64,000 nt of DNA. Origin: Hermodice carunculata. Its lineage: Eukaryota; Annelida; Polychaeta; Eunicida; Amphinomidae. Location: NCBI GenBank assembly GCA_964020975.1, contig OZ026629.1, forward strand, positions 45,310,961 to 45,374,960, read 5' to 3'. Both the position numbers and the translations under genes were made by a program. Under the pieces are notes generated by a model that saw only the letters and a list, made by a program, of their open reading frames with translations, did no database searches and had not been told where the DNA came from. Below are positions 26,601 through 41,600 of this stretch, one piece after another. Each line of letters begins with the position of its first letter. Within the stretch, counting starts at the first letter, position 1.

Positions 26601-29600
26601 CCAGGCAGTGCCAGAACCACTGAATTAAGACTTTACGCATGTTGGTACTTGAACGAAAGCTCTTTTCATGAAGAATTTAAATAATTAATTGTTGTCTTAA
26701 ATCTAGGTAAATATACAGAAAAATCAGGGACTGGTATGGAATGAGCTAAAAGGCTGCTTTATAGGACCCTGCCACCTTGGAGGGTACCCCCCGGGGATAA
26801 TCCAGTTGTCCTCACTGGGGTAAAATGCGTGTGAACACAACACATACACACAGCCTGTGTCGTTGGGTGCACACAAGTCCTTACACATGTACTTGACATT
26901 TGTCATTCCATGTATACTGATAGCAACCATGGTAACCTCCAATGCAGCTGTAGCATCAATATGGTCAACAAGCTCTACAGCACAAGTGGGTTGGTCACCG
27001 TACTATTTAATCAGGGTGGGTATATTACTGTAAATATGGTTTGGGTTTATGCATCTAGGGTAGTTAATGACATGCACCAATGTGGGTGACAAATATGCAA
27101 CAAGGCCAATATGCACTTAAATTAGTTACAACAATGACAATAAACATTAAAAGTGGTCACAGGGGGAATTTCCCTTCCATTTCCGATACATTCAAACACC
27201 AGCCACATCTCACTGTTACATTGAATCTTAATTACAGGAGGGTAAGCTGCAAAAAAAATCCATGTCACCTGTTGACATTTTTTCACAGAGCTGGATTGTA
27301 CAGAACCTGTCCAGATATGTCACACAAATGGGAGAACATGCAGCATCAAACCAATAAGGCATGCCTCTAAGTGGCCTCTTAAAACAGGCTTCACCATTAA
27401 AAGACTGCACAAGGGATCTGAAAAGTAGTACCTCTTTACAGACATACGGGCTTTCACTGAAGTGATCTCCCAATATATCTGTCACTGTTGCACATAAAGA
27501 AATACCAGATTAGCATCCCTTTGTAATCTATGCTCCCCAGGCTGCAAATTTGTCTCCGCAACTTGCATTTAGGCCACATCATACTGCAAAAAAAACGAAG
27601 TTTATCACAAGAAAGATAAATGGCAATGAGCAGTACCTTGATTTTTCTGTGGAGCTTGGGTAACCAGAATCCCTGGGTGAGTATGGATCTCGCTGACCAC
27701 TGGTATTGGGTGACCGGTGGTCAGGCCCATACGGTGAAGATTGGCTCAGTTCCCTATGATCTACATAGGTCTGATTGCTAAATGCTCTTGAGATATTTCT
27801 GTCGTGACTTCCTTCCCGTACTGGTCGGTCATCATAAGCACCCCCACTGTAATCTCCCTTGTCTCCCACCCCTGGCATGGTGCCAGGGGGTGCACTGTAT
27901 CTATTGCTATAATTGCCAGCTTTGCTCTGGTCATAGGAGTTCCTATTATATGGAGTATTGGCAGGCCCAGACCCATGCTGCCTCATTGTCACAGTATCTC
28001 GTGCAGGATCCTGGCTCTGTTCAGGATCAGACTCCCGGCCTCTCAATCTGTTTCCATATTCTCCATAGTCAGAATATAATCTGCAAAGACAGAACAAATC
28101 ATTGATCATTTAGCAAATCTTAACATTCATCAAATTTTTTTTTTCAATATTTTCACGATAACCCTGTTTTTCATGTCACCTGCTGCCAAAAGTTTCAAAT
28201 GCAGTTAACTTCCCATCCACACATTTCACTTATACACCAAACTGTTCTTTAAAACTAAATTACACAACATTCTATGAAATAAGCGTGAGTGAGATTATAT
28301 CCTTTTTCTCTGTGAACTACTCTCTCACCTTTGTCGATTTGAGTTTTCGTAATTCCTAATTTTTTGTTCTTCTGGCTCAAATGAGCCATTTTCAAGAGGA
28401 GTATATGGCTTGGTTGCATACTGGGCGGCCTTGTTGGCTGATGGGCGGGTGTCCCACATCTGTTGGTACAAGGTCGACTCTGACTTGGCCTTGAGCTGCT
28501 CTGCATCTGGCCTCTTTGGACTCCTGTCTGCTGGAGAGGTCAAAGGGGACTTGGTGGGACTTTGTGGACTTGTGGGACTGATCTGTGGTTTTCTGGCTCC
28601 CTCCTCTGGTCGGCCACTGCAACATTCAAACATTCTACATTGCTTTAATCTGCCTAATGGGGTATATATGCCAGCCCTTGATTTACATAAATTTGGTTTT
28701 CATTTTCTTTTTAAGATCAGGTTAACAACTTTTACAAATTCTGTATTATCACAACAGCAAAGCCAAATTTGTGGACAATAAGGAATAACATCTAGTTTGC
28801 AGAATGTCACCAACTTTTTTCTATATGTTTTTCCTAGCTTTCTGAAGCGACCAAAACATGGCTTTAGGTGCTGACCCAACCATTATCAGCAGTCTATTTT
28901 GAGTATGCCAAAGTTCCTTTGAGATCTACTTTAACACAGCATCTGTATGAGGTTAAATAAAATAAATACATCAAGCAACATCATTGTCAACCAAATGTAT
29001 CCACAAATTAACTTGTTGTTTATTTTCTCAGGCCCAGATTTCAATGACTAACTCTTACAGTTTACTGCCATCATTCAACTTTGGTCGCTGATTTTTATAT
29101 TGTTTGACAAATCTTGCTCCGAATGAGTTGTCAACCAGCGCAAACAATTAGCACCTGAATAAAAGCTCTTTTCATGTAGAATTTGGATTTGCGATTCCCA
29201 ATCAATTACAGCAAAATGCACATGCAAATCGACCACAGGCATTGAGTATGTTAACAATCACCAAGCACTGCCTAAATGGCTATAGGCTGTCATTTAGACA
29301 CTGAGATAAGAGAGCTCCACATAAAAACAAGTTTCTCCATATTGTTCTTTGTTGTTACTACTACCCAGCAGCCACCAGTACATAGCATCATCCCAGAAAA
29401 CCTTCTACCCTATGCATGTTCTCTATACTACACATGCAACATGTTTTTAACCAATCTCTTTTATCCTATGCACTTTCTCTATACTACACATGCAATATTC
29501 TTTTTAACCAATCTCTTCTATCTTATGCACTTTTTCTACACTACACATGCAACATGCCTTTAAACTTATATGACACCATATAATCATGCACATTTGCTTT

Positions 29601-32600
29601 TAACCACTGGAGCAGTTTCCAAAAATACATTACAGTGACCAATTCTGGGACACTTTTGCCAGCTGTTTTGGTGACAACCCCAACTGAATTGCACAAAATT
29701 TCTTTTTCAACCAAGTTAGTTGATACATTTAGTGTAAAACCAAACATTCAGTCATATGGAATTATATATTACTCATACATTTTGTCCCAACGGTGCACCA
29801 TAAGTTTACCTCTTGACACTATGTATTGCACTTCTGAAATGGCTCATAATATAATGGGCTTTGAGTACAGTTTTTTTTTTACAGGTATTGGAGGTTAATC
29901 CAAAATTAGGATGCCATGGAAACTGAATTTCTCACATAGGGTTTTAATTCTCTGAAAACATTAGCATAGTTTACAGCTGCATACTTGAATGTGTGCATAA
30001 ACAATGTCAAATTTAAATCCGACACGAAATATTTGAGAACAAAAGCATACAAGCAAGCCCAAATCCTCCATGCTACAAGCAGCAAATAACACTATCTCTG
30101 CAAAGTAACTCATCACAATCCAACACCTTTGTCCACATCCCCATTACATGCTAGTTTTAATTTCTAATGCACCAGTATGCAACATTATACCGCATATTTC
30201 TCCTCCAGCACCCAATATCATCATACCACACCCCCATGAGTACTAGCTCATAATACTAAGAAAGCCAAGCAAGCAAACCATGCACGTACAGAGTCATATA
30301 CCTGTACTTGGCACTGAGGTCTGCCAGTTTGCTCTTGTCAATTGTGGCAGTTTTATAGGGCTTTGCTGTGCTTCGTGTGAACTTGTAAGGATCACTCTTC
30401 AATGACGATGAACGTTCTGCTGGCCGAGGCAGCTGTGTGGTGCCGAACTTCTCCCTCAGTTTAGAGTCGTCATGTTTGTTGGCAGGATTAGAGGTGTACT
30501 TGGAGTATGAGTCGCTGCTATAGGAGGAGCTGTGGGAATCACTGTACAGCTGTAATCATAAGCAAGTTTCAAAGTTACATCCTCAACATGACACATAGCT
30601 CTGCCAGTGTCTTGCACGCTTCATTCTGCGACTTTCATTCCTCCCAGTCAATTCCTACTGATAAGCATACCCCATGTTATTTTCATGACATATTGTCTTT
30701 TCCTTTGGTGCATTGGGAATTACTATTTTCCACAGGGTACTTCAGATATGTTATAATCCAAAGTCTACTGTCGTCTTATTCACCATTTATGGTAGCTTAT
30801 GTTTTGTATTTGCCTCCAATCAGACTTTCAAAGACAAACAAAAACATTTCCTTATATAGGATACAAACCTTGGGTTCTGCACCCCTCTTCTCCCAATCTG
30901 TGCTGCCTTGTTCCACCCGGTAATTATAAACAGTATTTTCCCTTGGATCTCGAGGGCTTCGAGGATCCCTCATTTCTCTGAAGTCTGGGCGATCTCGTGG
31001 ATCCTGGAATTCTCTGGAACCCCTTTGGTCTCGTGGATCTCTGTGATCCTGCATATTTGGGTCCCGTGGATCCCTGGGAAATGCAGGTTTTAATCTGTCT
31101 ATGGCTGCATGAGGCCTATCCTGGTCTCGTCTATCTCCATATGGCATTGTCCTTGAGTCATATGGACTCTCAAACCTGCCACCTGTTGGGCAAACAAGAA
31201 ATCAAACACTTAAAAAGGAAGTGGCATACGTCTTTCTCATTCAGAAGACAAACCAAAGGTTCTACTGTTGTCACCTGCATGCACTGTCCCTGGTGTTCAA
31301 TTGAAGAAGCAAAGTATCCAGACAAGGAGAAAGCAAGTCATGTCCCTGTCACTGTATGGTAAAACAAGGCTGATCCATTTTTCAAACTTCCGAAAAATTC
31401 ACTTACAAATGCAGTATTGCCCGCCTCTCCACAAGAAGAGTTTCATTCCATGGCCAAAATGACCAGGCAATATTTAATAGAATTTCTGTTGTCTTATATG
31501 TACAGTTACAAGGAGAAAAGTACACTCAAAGAAACATGGAAGGTCAAACATCACTCGGCAATGGTAGGTATGGATATGACATAAACGAGACAAAATTTAA
31601 CCATGTTTGTCATCGTCTTTTCTTTTATGCACAAAGGATGAGTATCTGTGGAATCATAATCAGATGCGCAACCGTAACTGCATTTTCTGACTCATTATTT
31701 TGATAGTTATTAGAAAAGATGCCAGGCGGCACTATTTCCGACTACTGATGCACCCATGCCTAATAGCTTCCAACTTGTAGGCACCAGTGATTACATCAAT
31801 ATACACCAATTTCCTTACACGGATCTTCTGGCACTGATTAGAACAGTTGTCTGTGGAGAGGAGCATGAAAGGTAAGGAAACCAACATGACCAAATTCAAA
31901 TCACTTTTGTCGCTTCCAAGATCTTTTTTTTTTTTCTTTTTTTTTTTGTAAAAGTGAAAGGAACACTGCAAAATTCCAAGGCCAGCATCTCCGGTCACCA
32001 AAAGTAGTACTGTTTCAAAAAGACTTCAACAGTAGATTCATAAGACTATAAAGTAGATTTGAAAGACGAAACAGTAGACTCACACGAAATAATCTTCTAT
32101 GAAAACAAAAGACAACATAAGCCTCTGATGTTAATCAGAGACAAGGGCAACCATTTCCCTGATATTGTACAATACAAATCACCAGGTTTTGGAGCAATTT
32201 AAGCCAGTGATTGCATTTTGGTCTGCTTTGCGTCAAAATACTGGGTCGCACAGACCTTGGCTAAACCTTGTTTTCTCATACAATGACAGTCCAAAGCATA
32301 TGCAAGCTTGCAGTATTCAAAAACTTCTGGATTATTCTGAAGCAACAGGAAGATATGAACTTGAAGCATACATGTAGATAGCAGTACATACTATAGTGCT
32401 CAATACACAATCTACCCAACAGAAACACCTCAGCACTGACTGTTCAGGACTCTGAATGCCCACCCGGGCTTCAAAGTTCACTGCTCCATGTTTCCTGTCA
32501 GTTATGTTAGGTCAAATTTCTAAATGAAAAGTTACACAAAAGTGTAAAAGCTGGTTATTTGTTATTGTCACAAAAATATCATACAGGTCCATGAACGTCC

Positions 32601-35600
32601 CCACGCAGATGACCACATTTTCACTTGGACTACTGACTGCTCATCCCAGTTTTCACACATCTACAGCTTGTCCTACAAGCCTACCTTCATACATTTGGTT
32701 GTGCAGCCGCTCACTAGGTGTCAGTGTTGCATAGGGGTCAATGGCAGCCCGACTGTGAGGATTGTGAGGGCCATGAGCATACGGGTGCCTGGCCCGTGGA
32801 AGACTTTCTGCATAGTAGAAGGGGTAATAGCGATCATCTGGTCTCATATAGTGACCCCTCTCCCTTTCACCTACAATGGTTAATGGTTAGCACATTGTAC
32901 ATGTATCTTTCTATTGTCTACTTCTCTGATGGGAAGCATGCCCTCAGGAAAACTGGGAAACTTTCAAATGCTCTTCATACAATTTTGAAATACACAAGGA
33001 ACTTTTCCTGAGAAAAGTTTGCATTTATGCCAAAATTGTCTGCTTCACGTGTGAAAGATACATGCAAGTATGTGTGATGTTTTGGGCCCAGGTAGACCAG
33101 GGCTTATATGCTGTTTTTGTGCCTCTGTGAATGGTGAGCCGGTGTAGTCAATTAGTTCAATTATGTGGTTACACATAACTAAAGAAAATGTGAGCATTTA
33201 CAGAGATCATTGAATGATAACACAGGACTGAATTTATTAAAGGTGAGATGAAAGGCCTAGTGAGATTATATGATGTGATGTATTACTGATTGGTATTTTT
33301 GCTGCTCTGTGAAAATGAACTTCATGTCTGCTTCCAACATGACTTCACAGTGCTACAAAAAATTACTACCAACTAGTTTCAGCTGAAAGTCTTGGCTATA
33401 AATGTCAGCAAACTGACATTTGTCCAGAGAGGCAGAAAATGCACAGGGTCAATTTCAACATGCAAAAGAAGGAGTCGGAAAGGCATGTCATGCAGGATAC
33501 CGGGAAAACTGGACTCACCATCACTCATGCTGCCAGGGTCTCGGTCATCAAAGTAACGTGGTCTTGCATACCCTCCAGGCCGAACCTCCTGAATAAGAAG
33601 CAAATAGGAAGCTCTCAGTCAGTGAATATAGCACACATAGACACATAACACACCAAACAGAAAGCCAATGTCACAGCACTGCTACGCTCAAAGGATATAC
33701 TGTGGTCATATGTTGTTTTACTGCCCAATTTCTACTTTCTGAACTTTATGTACCCTCAAGAAACCTTGGCATAAAGTGATGTGGGACTGGACTGCAAAAT
33801 AATGTTTATTCTTTTTTTATGGTGACAACTAAACTTTACTCTTCTCATCAAAATCTAGTTCATGAAAAACAAAGTTTCATGTCTGATCGAGTTATCCAGA
33901 TAGTCTCCTGAATTGTGGTACTTCTACTGCATGTGTCACCTGATGACATCATGAGTACTAACCCTGGGAGGCTCTCGGCGGTAGCTGGGAGGAGCGGGAT
34001 AAGGTGGGATCCCTGGAACCTGATCTGCTGTAGCAATACTGGGATCTGATGATGATCGCACAAGTTTTCTTTTTATCATAGGTGAGTTGTCTTCATCTAT
34101 GACACCATTGGTACGTGCAAGCTCCATGTCACTTTCTGGCGAGGACGCATAACTTAAGCGGTTGCTCATGGGGAACAAGAAGTCTTCTTTTATACTTTCT
34201 TCAGGCTGCAATGTACAAATGTTGAGGTAAAATAACAACAATGTTAAAGACCATTTAAATGTTTTCAACATCATTCTGAAAACTTATGGGACAGAAAAGA
34301 AACCTAAGGCAGCTAATTATAAAATTCAATATGTAAAACTGTATCTTCCCAACTGACCAGCATATGTCTGACCTTGCATCATTGTCAGCTTTTCACCTTG
34401 TTACAAAAGGAAAGAAAATATCACAAAATATCTCAAAACCTTACCCTCTGGCAAGCAAAGTCAATGCATCTCTATTATACTGATGAAAGCAGCTTACCTG
34501 TGGCATATTGTCAATGATAAAGGAAATACAATGTTCAATGATTTCCTTCACCTTCCAATACCAGATCTCTCTCTCCCCCCCCCCCCCCCCTTTACAATAC
34601 TGGGCACTTTCTGCTAATTTTCAACTGGGAAAAGTGTCATGCCGAAGCACCAATGTGAGGTGCCACAAAGTAATATGATTTCAATCTCACAACGTTTGGG
34701 AATAATGTCCGATGTGTACGGATTGACAGATGTAGGAGTGTGGTACCCACCGTGACCTCAGACATCCAGACTGGTGCCATCTGTTGCTGTTCAATGATTT
34801 CCTTCACCTTCCTATACCAGATCTCTCCCCCAGTGAGTGCTACCACACCTGTAACACATACAACTCATTTACCACCCTGTCTCGCCATCCACTGGCACAC
34901 ATTTTAAAGGGGGCAGTGGAAAGCTCACCTCCTTTAATGGTGAAAACTAGTCTGCTAACTTCAAGGCCTGTAGAGGTTTTAATTTAAAAACAATCAATAA
35001 AATTGTGTTTTTGGAATTGCTAGTCTTCCCACTTCAGTTGTAGTAATAGATGAAAGGGATGTCCAGCATATAAATTTATTAAAAATGCAAACATTTTGAC
35101 ACACTGTCTTGACTACTTTGGCTACAATGCATCCAAACCAATAAAATCAGGATTGAAATATTGTCCAAGGATCGTTTTCCATACTTTTGTCCACAAGTGG
35201 TGGATCTTTTAAAAATTTTATGCCCTTAGAAGTTTGAAAGTTGAAAGATGTAACTTTTTGATGACTTTTCAACCTTGAACATTGAAAAGAAAAAGTCAAC
35301 AGACTAACCCTGAAAAACATATTAAACCTGATTATCAATAAATTTGGAACTGTGTGAAAAAGACTGTAAAGCAGGTTTAAAAATATACTAAGGGATGGTT
35401 CAACATTATCATCATTTTTGAATTAGTACTTAGGGTACTAAATTTCATGACCCCCACCCTCCCCCCAAATTAGTACTTTAGAAATGATGATTTTCTCCCA
35501 AAGTCATAGCAAAATTGCACAAAACAGCCCCAAAATCTACCATCATTTTCCATATTCTGTGAAAGTGTACAGACCCATTTAACCCCCTCCCCCCTTGCGT

Positions 35601-38600
35601 ACTGTAAGTACTAATTCAAAAATGATGAAAATGTTGAACCATCCCTAACATGAAAAGTGTTTCAGTGCAATATACTTGAAATCATAAGAATTCAACAATT
35701 CCACAAAAATCTAGTTTTGTAAGAAAATTTTCAAAAATTAAAATGCAATGAGTAATTGAAGTTGGTCACCCCATTTGCCTCACTCAGAAAGGAGTTTTAC
35801 CAACAGCACCTAAAAGCAATGTTTCACTTGCCAGTATAATCAGTGTTGAGAGTATCTGGCAAGTGCAGCCTCTGTCTGACCCTCATTCTACCTTGTCAAA
35901 TTGGACAGGCAACCCAGTTAAATTTGCTTTATGATGTTTGACTATTTATCAATATGCAATGACCCACAGGTTTATATAGCCAAGACATTCTGATATGTCC
36001 ACAGTCACTTACAGGACAATTTTAACATTTTGGAACAATGAATTTCAAAACATCACAAGATTTTCCCGCCATTTTGCAATACACAAGAGAAGTTAAAGCA
36101 GATCAACTTTTTAGTAGAAATGCACTTTTGACTGGTCACTTACTGGTGAACAGATGCTGGTAGTTTTTCTCCAATTTGCCACCCTGTTCAAACAACTTGC
36201 GTGGACTTTTGGTGGAGCCAGCAGCCCAGCGTGACCGCAGTTCCTTGACGGTGTGCTTGCTGTCTGCCTTGAGGAAGATCACAATGGGGCAGTATTGGGC
36301 GTAGTTGAGACGATCCACAGCGTTGGGCGTCACGTCCAAGACACAGTGCTTATTCTGGTGGAAGAGGTCATCTTTCAATTATTTTGACACACGAGAATGT
36401 CCAATATTTCAAGTACACTGTACATGCAAGCACGCACACATACACACATATAATAATATAACAGATACAAGTGTTCTTTAAAATTATGCCAATGGTGTTT
36501 CCAGTTTTATCAAATTAGTGGTGAAGGTTCAGTAACATCAGTTTCTTGTATATTTTTTTCAGAAGAGGATTACAATACTTCAGAGGGCATTATGAATTAA
36601 CACAGTGTCATTCGGCAGATCCAAAATGGACTAAACATCAGATTATTTCGGCCTAATCTGCATTGCTTTCAAGATGTTTGTTTAGGAAAGGGGAAGACTA
36701 TACATGCACTTACAGGACTGAATGAATTCTTCTCTACAACACATACACACAGACAAGACACATACAAACATACCCATATGCGCACACACATACCTTATCA
36801 ATGATTTCCCTGATGGCTCCCAGCTTGATGATGCCAGACTTGTTGCCTTTCACATCCTCCTCCCGTCTCCCATCAGCCTCTGTCAAGCAGCAATATAAGA
36901 TCAGTTCACCTTGTCTTTGCTCAATCACATATGTTCAGTGAAAAATGGATTGATGCCTGGTTGATTATCTGTATGCAGATAGTACAACAGCTTGTAGTCA
37001 CACCACTGCTTTACCCTGGAACCTTACAGCCAGAATGCCACTCAAAGATGACAGTCTGAGCGAGGCCTGCATACACCAGTCAATGTTATGATTAAATGGA
37101 TATGCATAGCTCTCTAAAATTTTTCACGAAAGAAGATCCACCTGTTGTTACGTGCTTTGCCTGCATTTTATGCTAGAATAAAGACAAACTATGTTACTAC
37201 TCACGTGGTGATTCAAACCTCTCTGGCATTTCTCTCACCAACTTGTCACGGGTGACATCAGCCAATGGACCAAACACTACCACAGGCCTGATAAAGCCAC
37301 CTGCAAGAGTATAGAGCCATGGTTACTGCTTGTGTGCACAAAGACATCTCTAAGGTTTATGGCACAAGCTAAAATTTAGTTTGCATTCACCAAATTGAAA
37401 TCTTTTTCATTACATACTGTGTGAAATATAGCACAACTTATCTTGGTATTTGCATGGTGCAGCAGATGCCACAGGCTTTCTGCTTTATACACAGACATCC
37501 TGACTCTATGATCTTCATATGAATGTAACCATAAACAGTTATTGTCAAAGTTTAATCTGTGTTCAGATATATCACGAATAAAGTTACATGTATAATTTAT
37601 TATGACGATAATCCTTGGCTGCCATTTGGTCCAAATTTTATGAATATACATAACTATGCTGCTGTCCGACAGTCTAAGTGTCCCATTGTGCACTGACAGA
37701 ACATCACAAGGTACTACTTTAAACTTAGTATTATGCATGAGGAATGCAACTTACAGTCCCTTAATGTCACCCTTTCATATGCTGGGAACTTTGTGGTTGG
37801 GTTTGCTGCAAGTATCAAGGAGCGACGATAAGTAAATATTACAGGAATTATACCATCATGACAGAATGCATTTATAATAACAATAACTATTTTCAGAGAC
37901 AACTGACAAGATTAAAAATTCAGAATGTTATGATTTGGCATTGAACAAAGAACTGAAATGTTACACAACATACATGCTTACAGGTCTCTCTAAACACTGT
38001 TGTTACCCTGATTTGCCTTTGCAGCATGTATCTCATTTCTCAACATTACCCTTTATGTTATGCAGCCCCTCTCCTCCAGCGAAAGACTACATTCAATACG
38101 TAATCTGATGCATATGTGGACAATTCTGCATGTAAAGCTGGGACACATGTACATGTTGCACCTAAATTGTATATCATGCCCTTTTTTTCCGTGAGCGTAT
38201 CCTTGTTTTTATTCATTTATGTCATGTATAAATATTAATATTGCTGGGTTCAAAAAATGCTACATGCAAAATAATTACAAACATTTACATATAAAATACC
38301 TACATGTAACTTATATAGCCAAAACAAACTCCATGCCTCTCTTTTTACAGAAAAATTAACATTCTGCACAGGTAAGCAATGCAATACAGCCTTCAAACTT
38401 ATAATTTGCTACAATGCAGATATATTAGCCTGTACACAGCCTGTCTGCAGAAACACCATATCAAGCTGCAGCAGGAAGTCTGGGAGATAGAATATCTGCA
38501 AACAGTGACCATCATGAAATATTTGCATGCTTTTGGCACAGGCTGTTACTTTTCAGGTGAATCAAAAGAAATAATTTGTCAGGTTTCTAGATATTTCAAG

Positions 38601-41600
38601 CTTGCAGAGAACAGTTTATCAGTTTGGATACCCTAAAAGATTGTCTTCTTCATATTCCTGTATGTACTTTCACTGTATAATCTCCTTCCCTGCAGTGATG
38701 AACAGAATCTGACCAGAATCTCAATGTTATAAATTCAAAGAAAGTATCTATGAATCTTAAATCTCTGTATGCTAAAATATTAGTGCAAAAAAGATACCCC
38801 CCCCCCCCCTTGATGTAATAAAATCACAGTGAGTATCCATACTTGTCATATCTTCCCCATTTGGTGGGGAGCTCCCTTTTTGCTTTCTTTAATTTATTTT
38901 TACTTTATTACTATCATTATTCATTTTGCATACTTTTCAGCTGAAATATGGGCCCATTTTGGATAATCTCCCCTATGAAAATCCTTTTTTTTTTTTTGTT
39001 GACTGTGAAATTCTCCATACAGAAATAAAAGATCTTATTTTGCATATATAAGAATGGTGACAGGTCTTAATATCAGTGACAGTCCTTTGCATAACACCAG
39101 AAGCACATGTATGGGAATTCAGTGAAACAGGGTATGTGCATTTGCATGTATGATGCCACTGGTTGTGAAGCTGGCTTTGTACAGGCAGCAGTGCTGCTGG
39201 ACCGTGATGGGCCCACTGCACTGACAGCAATGGGAAGGGCCTGCCCAGCCATCCTGGACATTTACTAACAGTGCCTGTGTACATTCAGTGTCCAAACACC
39301 CTTCCAGTGATCATACAGGGATACCAGGTGTGCACCTTTATTCATTGGGTCTACCGCATAATGTCAGCATCCATCTGTGACACCAAATTCAATGTTTACC
39401 AGAGCAGCACGTTTGATGGCAGCTTCATTCATATTTTTGCCACCAGATGGCACTGTTCATTTTGGTGCTCCATTGCCATTTAATTTCAGTCATATAATGA
39501 CAGATGGAAGGCCCCAAAATGGTCATTCATCTGGAGGTATCAAGACATAAAAGAAGCTATCACAAGACTTTTTAACCATTGTAATGTACCCATTTAGCTC
39601 TTTCTCAATGGTCTGTCAAGTCCAAATCTTGGAGGGTGACATTTTATTTGTATTTTAAGGTTAAATCCCTTTTCTTTTGACTCAGTTTATCAGTAGAGTA
39701 ATGTATGTTAACAAAGGCCTTAGTTGAGTAGGTGAAAAATTCCAAGATCCCAAGAGTCTTTTCATACCACATACATGTACTTATGTTACGTTGACAGCTT
39801 ATAGTTCCCTTGTGATTAACAGTAATTTTAAACAATGTGTAACGTGAACCCAGACCTGAATTACCCCCAAGAGCCCAGAGGGAACACCAGACTGACACAG
39901 ACATTCCTGTCCAAGCACCAAATACAATTCACTGGGGGATGCCATCAAAACATCAATGTAGATACACAGGTAAACCTCCTTAGTCTTCAAGACACTGCTT
40001 CTCTGCCTCCCCCTTACTTGATGTGTCTTTTAATTTCATTGTCATATTTCTGAAGACCTAAATCAACAAACATGTTTGAGGTTAACAATAATGTTTAGAT
40101 GTTGCTCTGGATGTACAAATTTTAGCCATTGCTGCCTCAAGAAAACTCCATGTATAGCATTTCACACAACATTCCTCATATGCAGTATACATTTTGGAAG
40201 TATCAACAGATAGTTTAGTTTCACTTCAAACTAAGCTGGTTTACATTTTAATTCAAACTAAGCTGGTTTACATTTTAACTCTGGTAGTGCTATGTACAGA
40301 TATTTCAGTACAGCCTGGTCTTCTGTCATGGCCCTATTGAACCACAAGTCAAAATTGTAGTATTTAGCAACTGGAGTTGTTTTTTAAAAAATTGAAGGCA
40401 CAACCAGAGTTAATGTACATTTGTGTTTTGATGGTACTCCTAACTACTTTCCCCCCAGGAATGAACAGTCCCAATTCAGAACCCTCAGGAACCATACAAG
40501 TAGCTGGGCCACACTGAAAAGTTTTGAGATTCACACATACCCTGTCTGTGCCAGTTGTGACTTGTGATACAGCATTTCTTTCCTTACAGACTACCAAAGA
40601 TACATGAAACGTGACCACAATGTCAAAGCACGAGTATAGAATATTGCCATGAATGCAATGTGTCACACACCCTGCTACACCCACCAGGCATGAACCCCTC
40701 ACAGCCACACTGACACACAAGTCTATTTGTGTACTTTTCGAAGTAAAACATTCAATCAGATTTTTTTTCCACTGCAGCTACTTTCATCTAATCACTGATG
40801 AGATTGATATAATGAAAACAACCCTTTCAGTGCCCATCACGTGTTAAGTCAATCTATTAAAGTCAAACTCGCCTGAATTTTCATTAGAATCTCAGATTTG
40901 TATTCCTCGTAAAAAAAAACTTTCATTCAATTACCAGCATGCCTATAGTTGCAGAGAAAATATCCCAAGTAAACAGCTTTTCTTGGTGTGCATTGGGTGA
41001 ATTGCACCCAATGTGCGCCAAGAAAAGATGTTGACTCAGTCCAAAATTTGCCACTCAAAGAGTTAAGATGAACTGCTCTGAATTACAATAAGGGTGCTAG
41101 ATTGGTGTTCCTTTTGGAAAGACCTTTCATTCATGTATAAACATGCCTGAAGTGACAGAGTATAACAGTCCAGGTCAACTGCTTTCCTCAGTATGCTTTG
41201 GGTGTATTGCACCAAAAGCACATAAAGGAAAGCTGTTAAGTCGGTTCAATATGTGGCACTTAAAGGGTTAATGTAATGTTTCAGAATCCCTTCTTCCCTT
41301 GTTGGAAAGACCTTCATTTTTACTAGAGCAGTTTTCCTTTCAAAAACCTTTACTTTGAATCTTTTGCTAGCCTTTGAATCTAACCTACACCCCCACCCCC
41401 CCCCCACCCCCACAATGACTTTTAAAGAGATTCACTGATGGTAAAGTTGTCCTAGCCACAGTGGGTGACAACATGGCCTTTGTGAGTCTGTGCCTGTTAG
41501 GTGGGGGCCAGTGACATCAGGTTTGTGACCAGTGTGCAGGGCACCGGAGAGGCCGCAGCAAGCTACACGTAAACACAACATGCCAGCAAGCTAAGAATGT

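Noticed and set aside
27782-28105. Plus-strand open frames opposite ZO exon 23
   Set aside because: They are shadows of the minus-strand exon, which has correct splice sites and phase.
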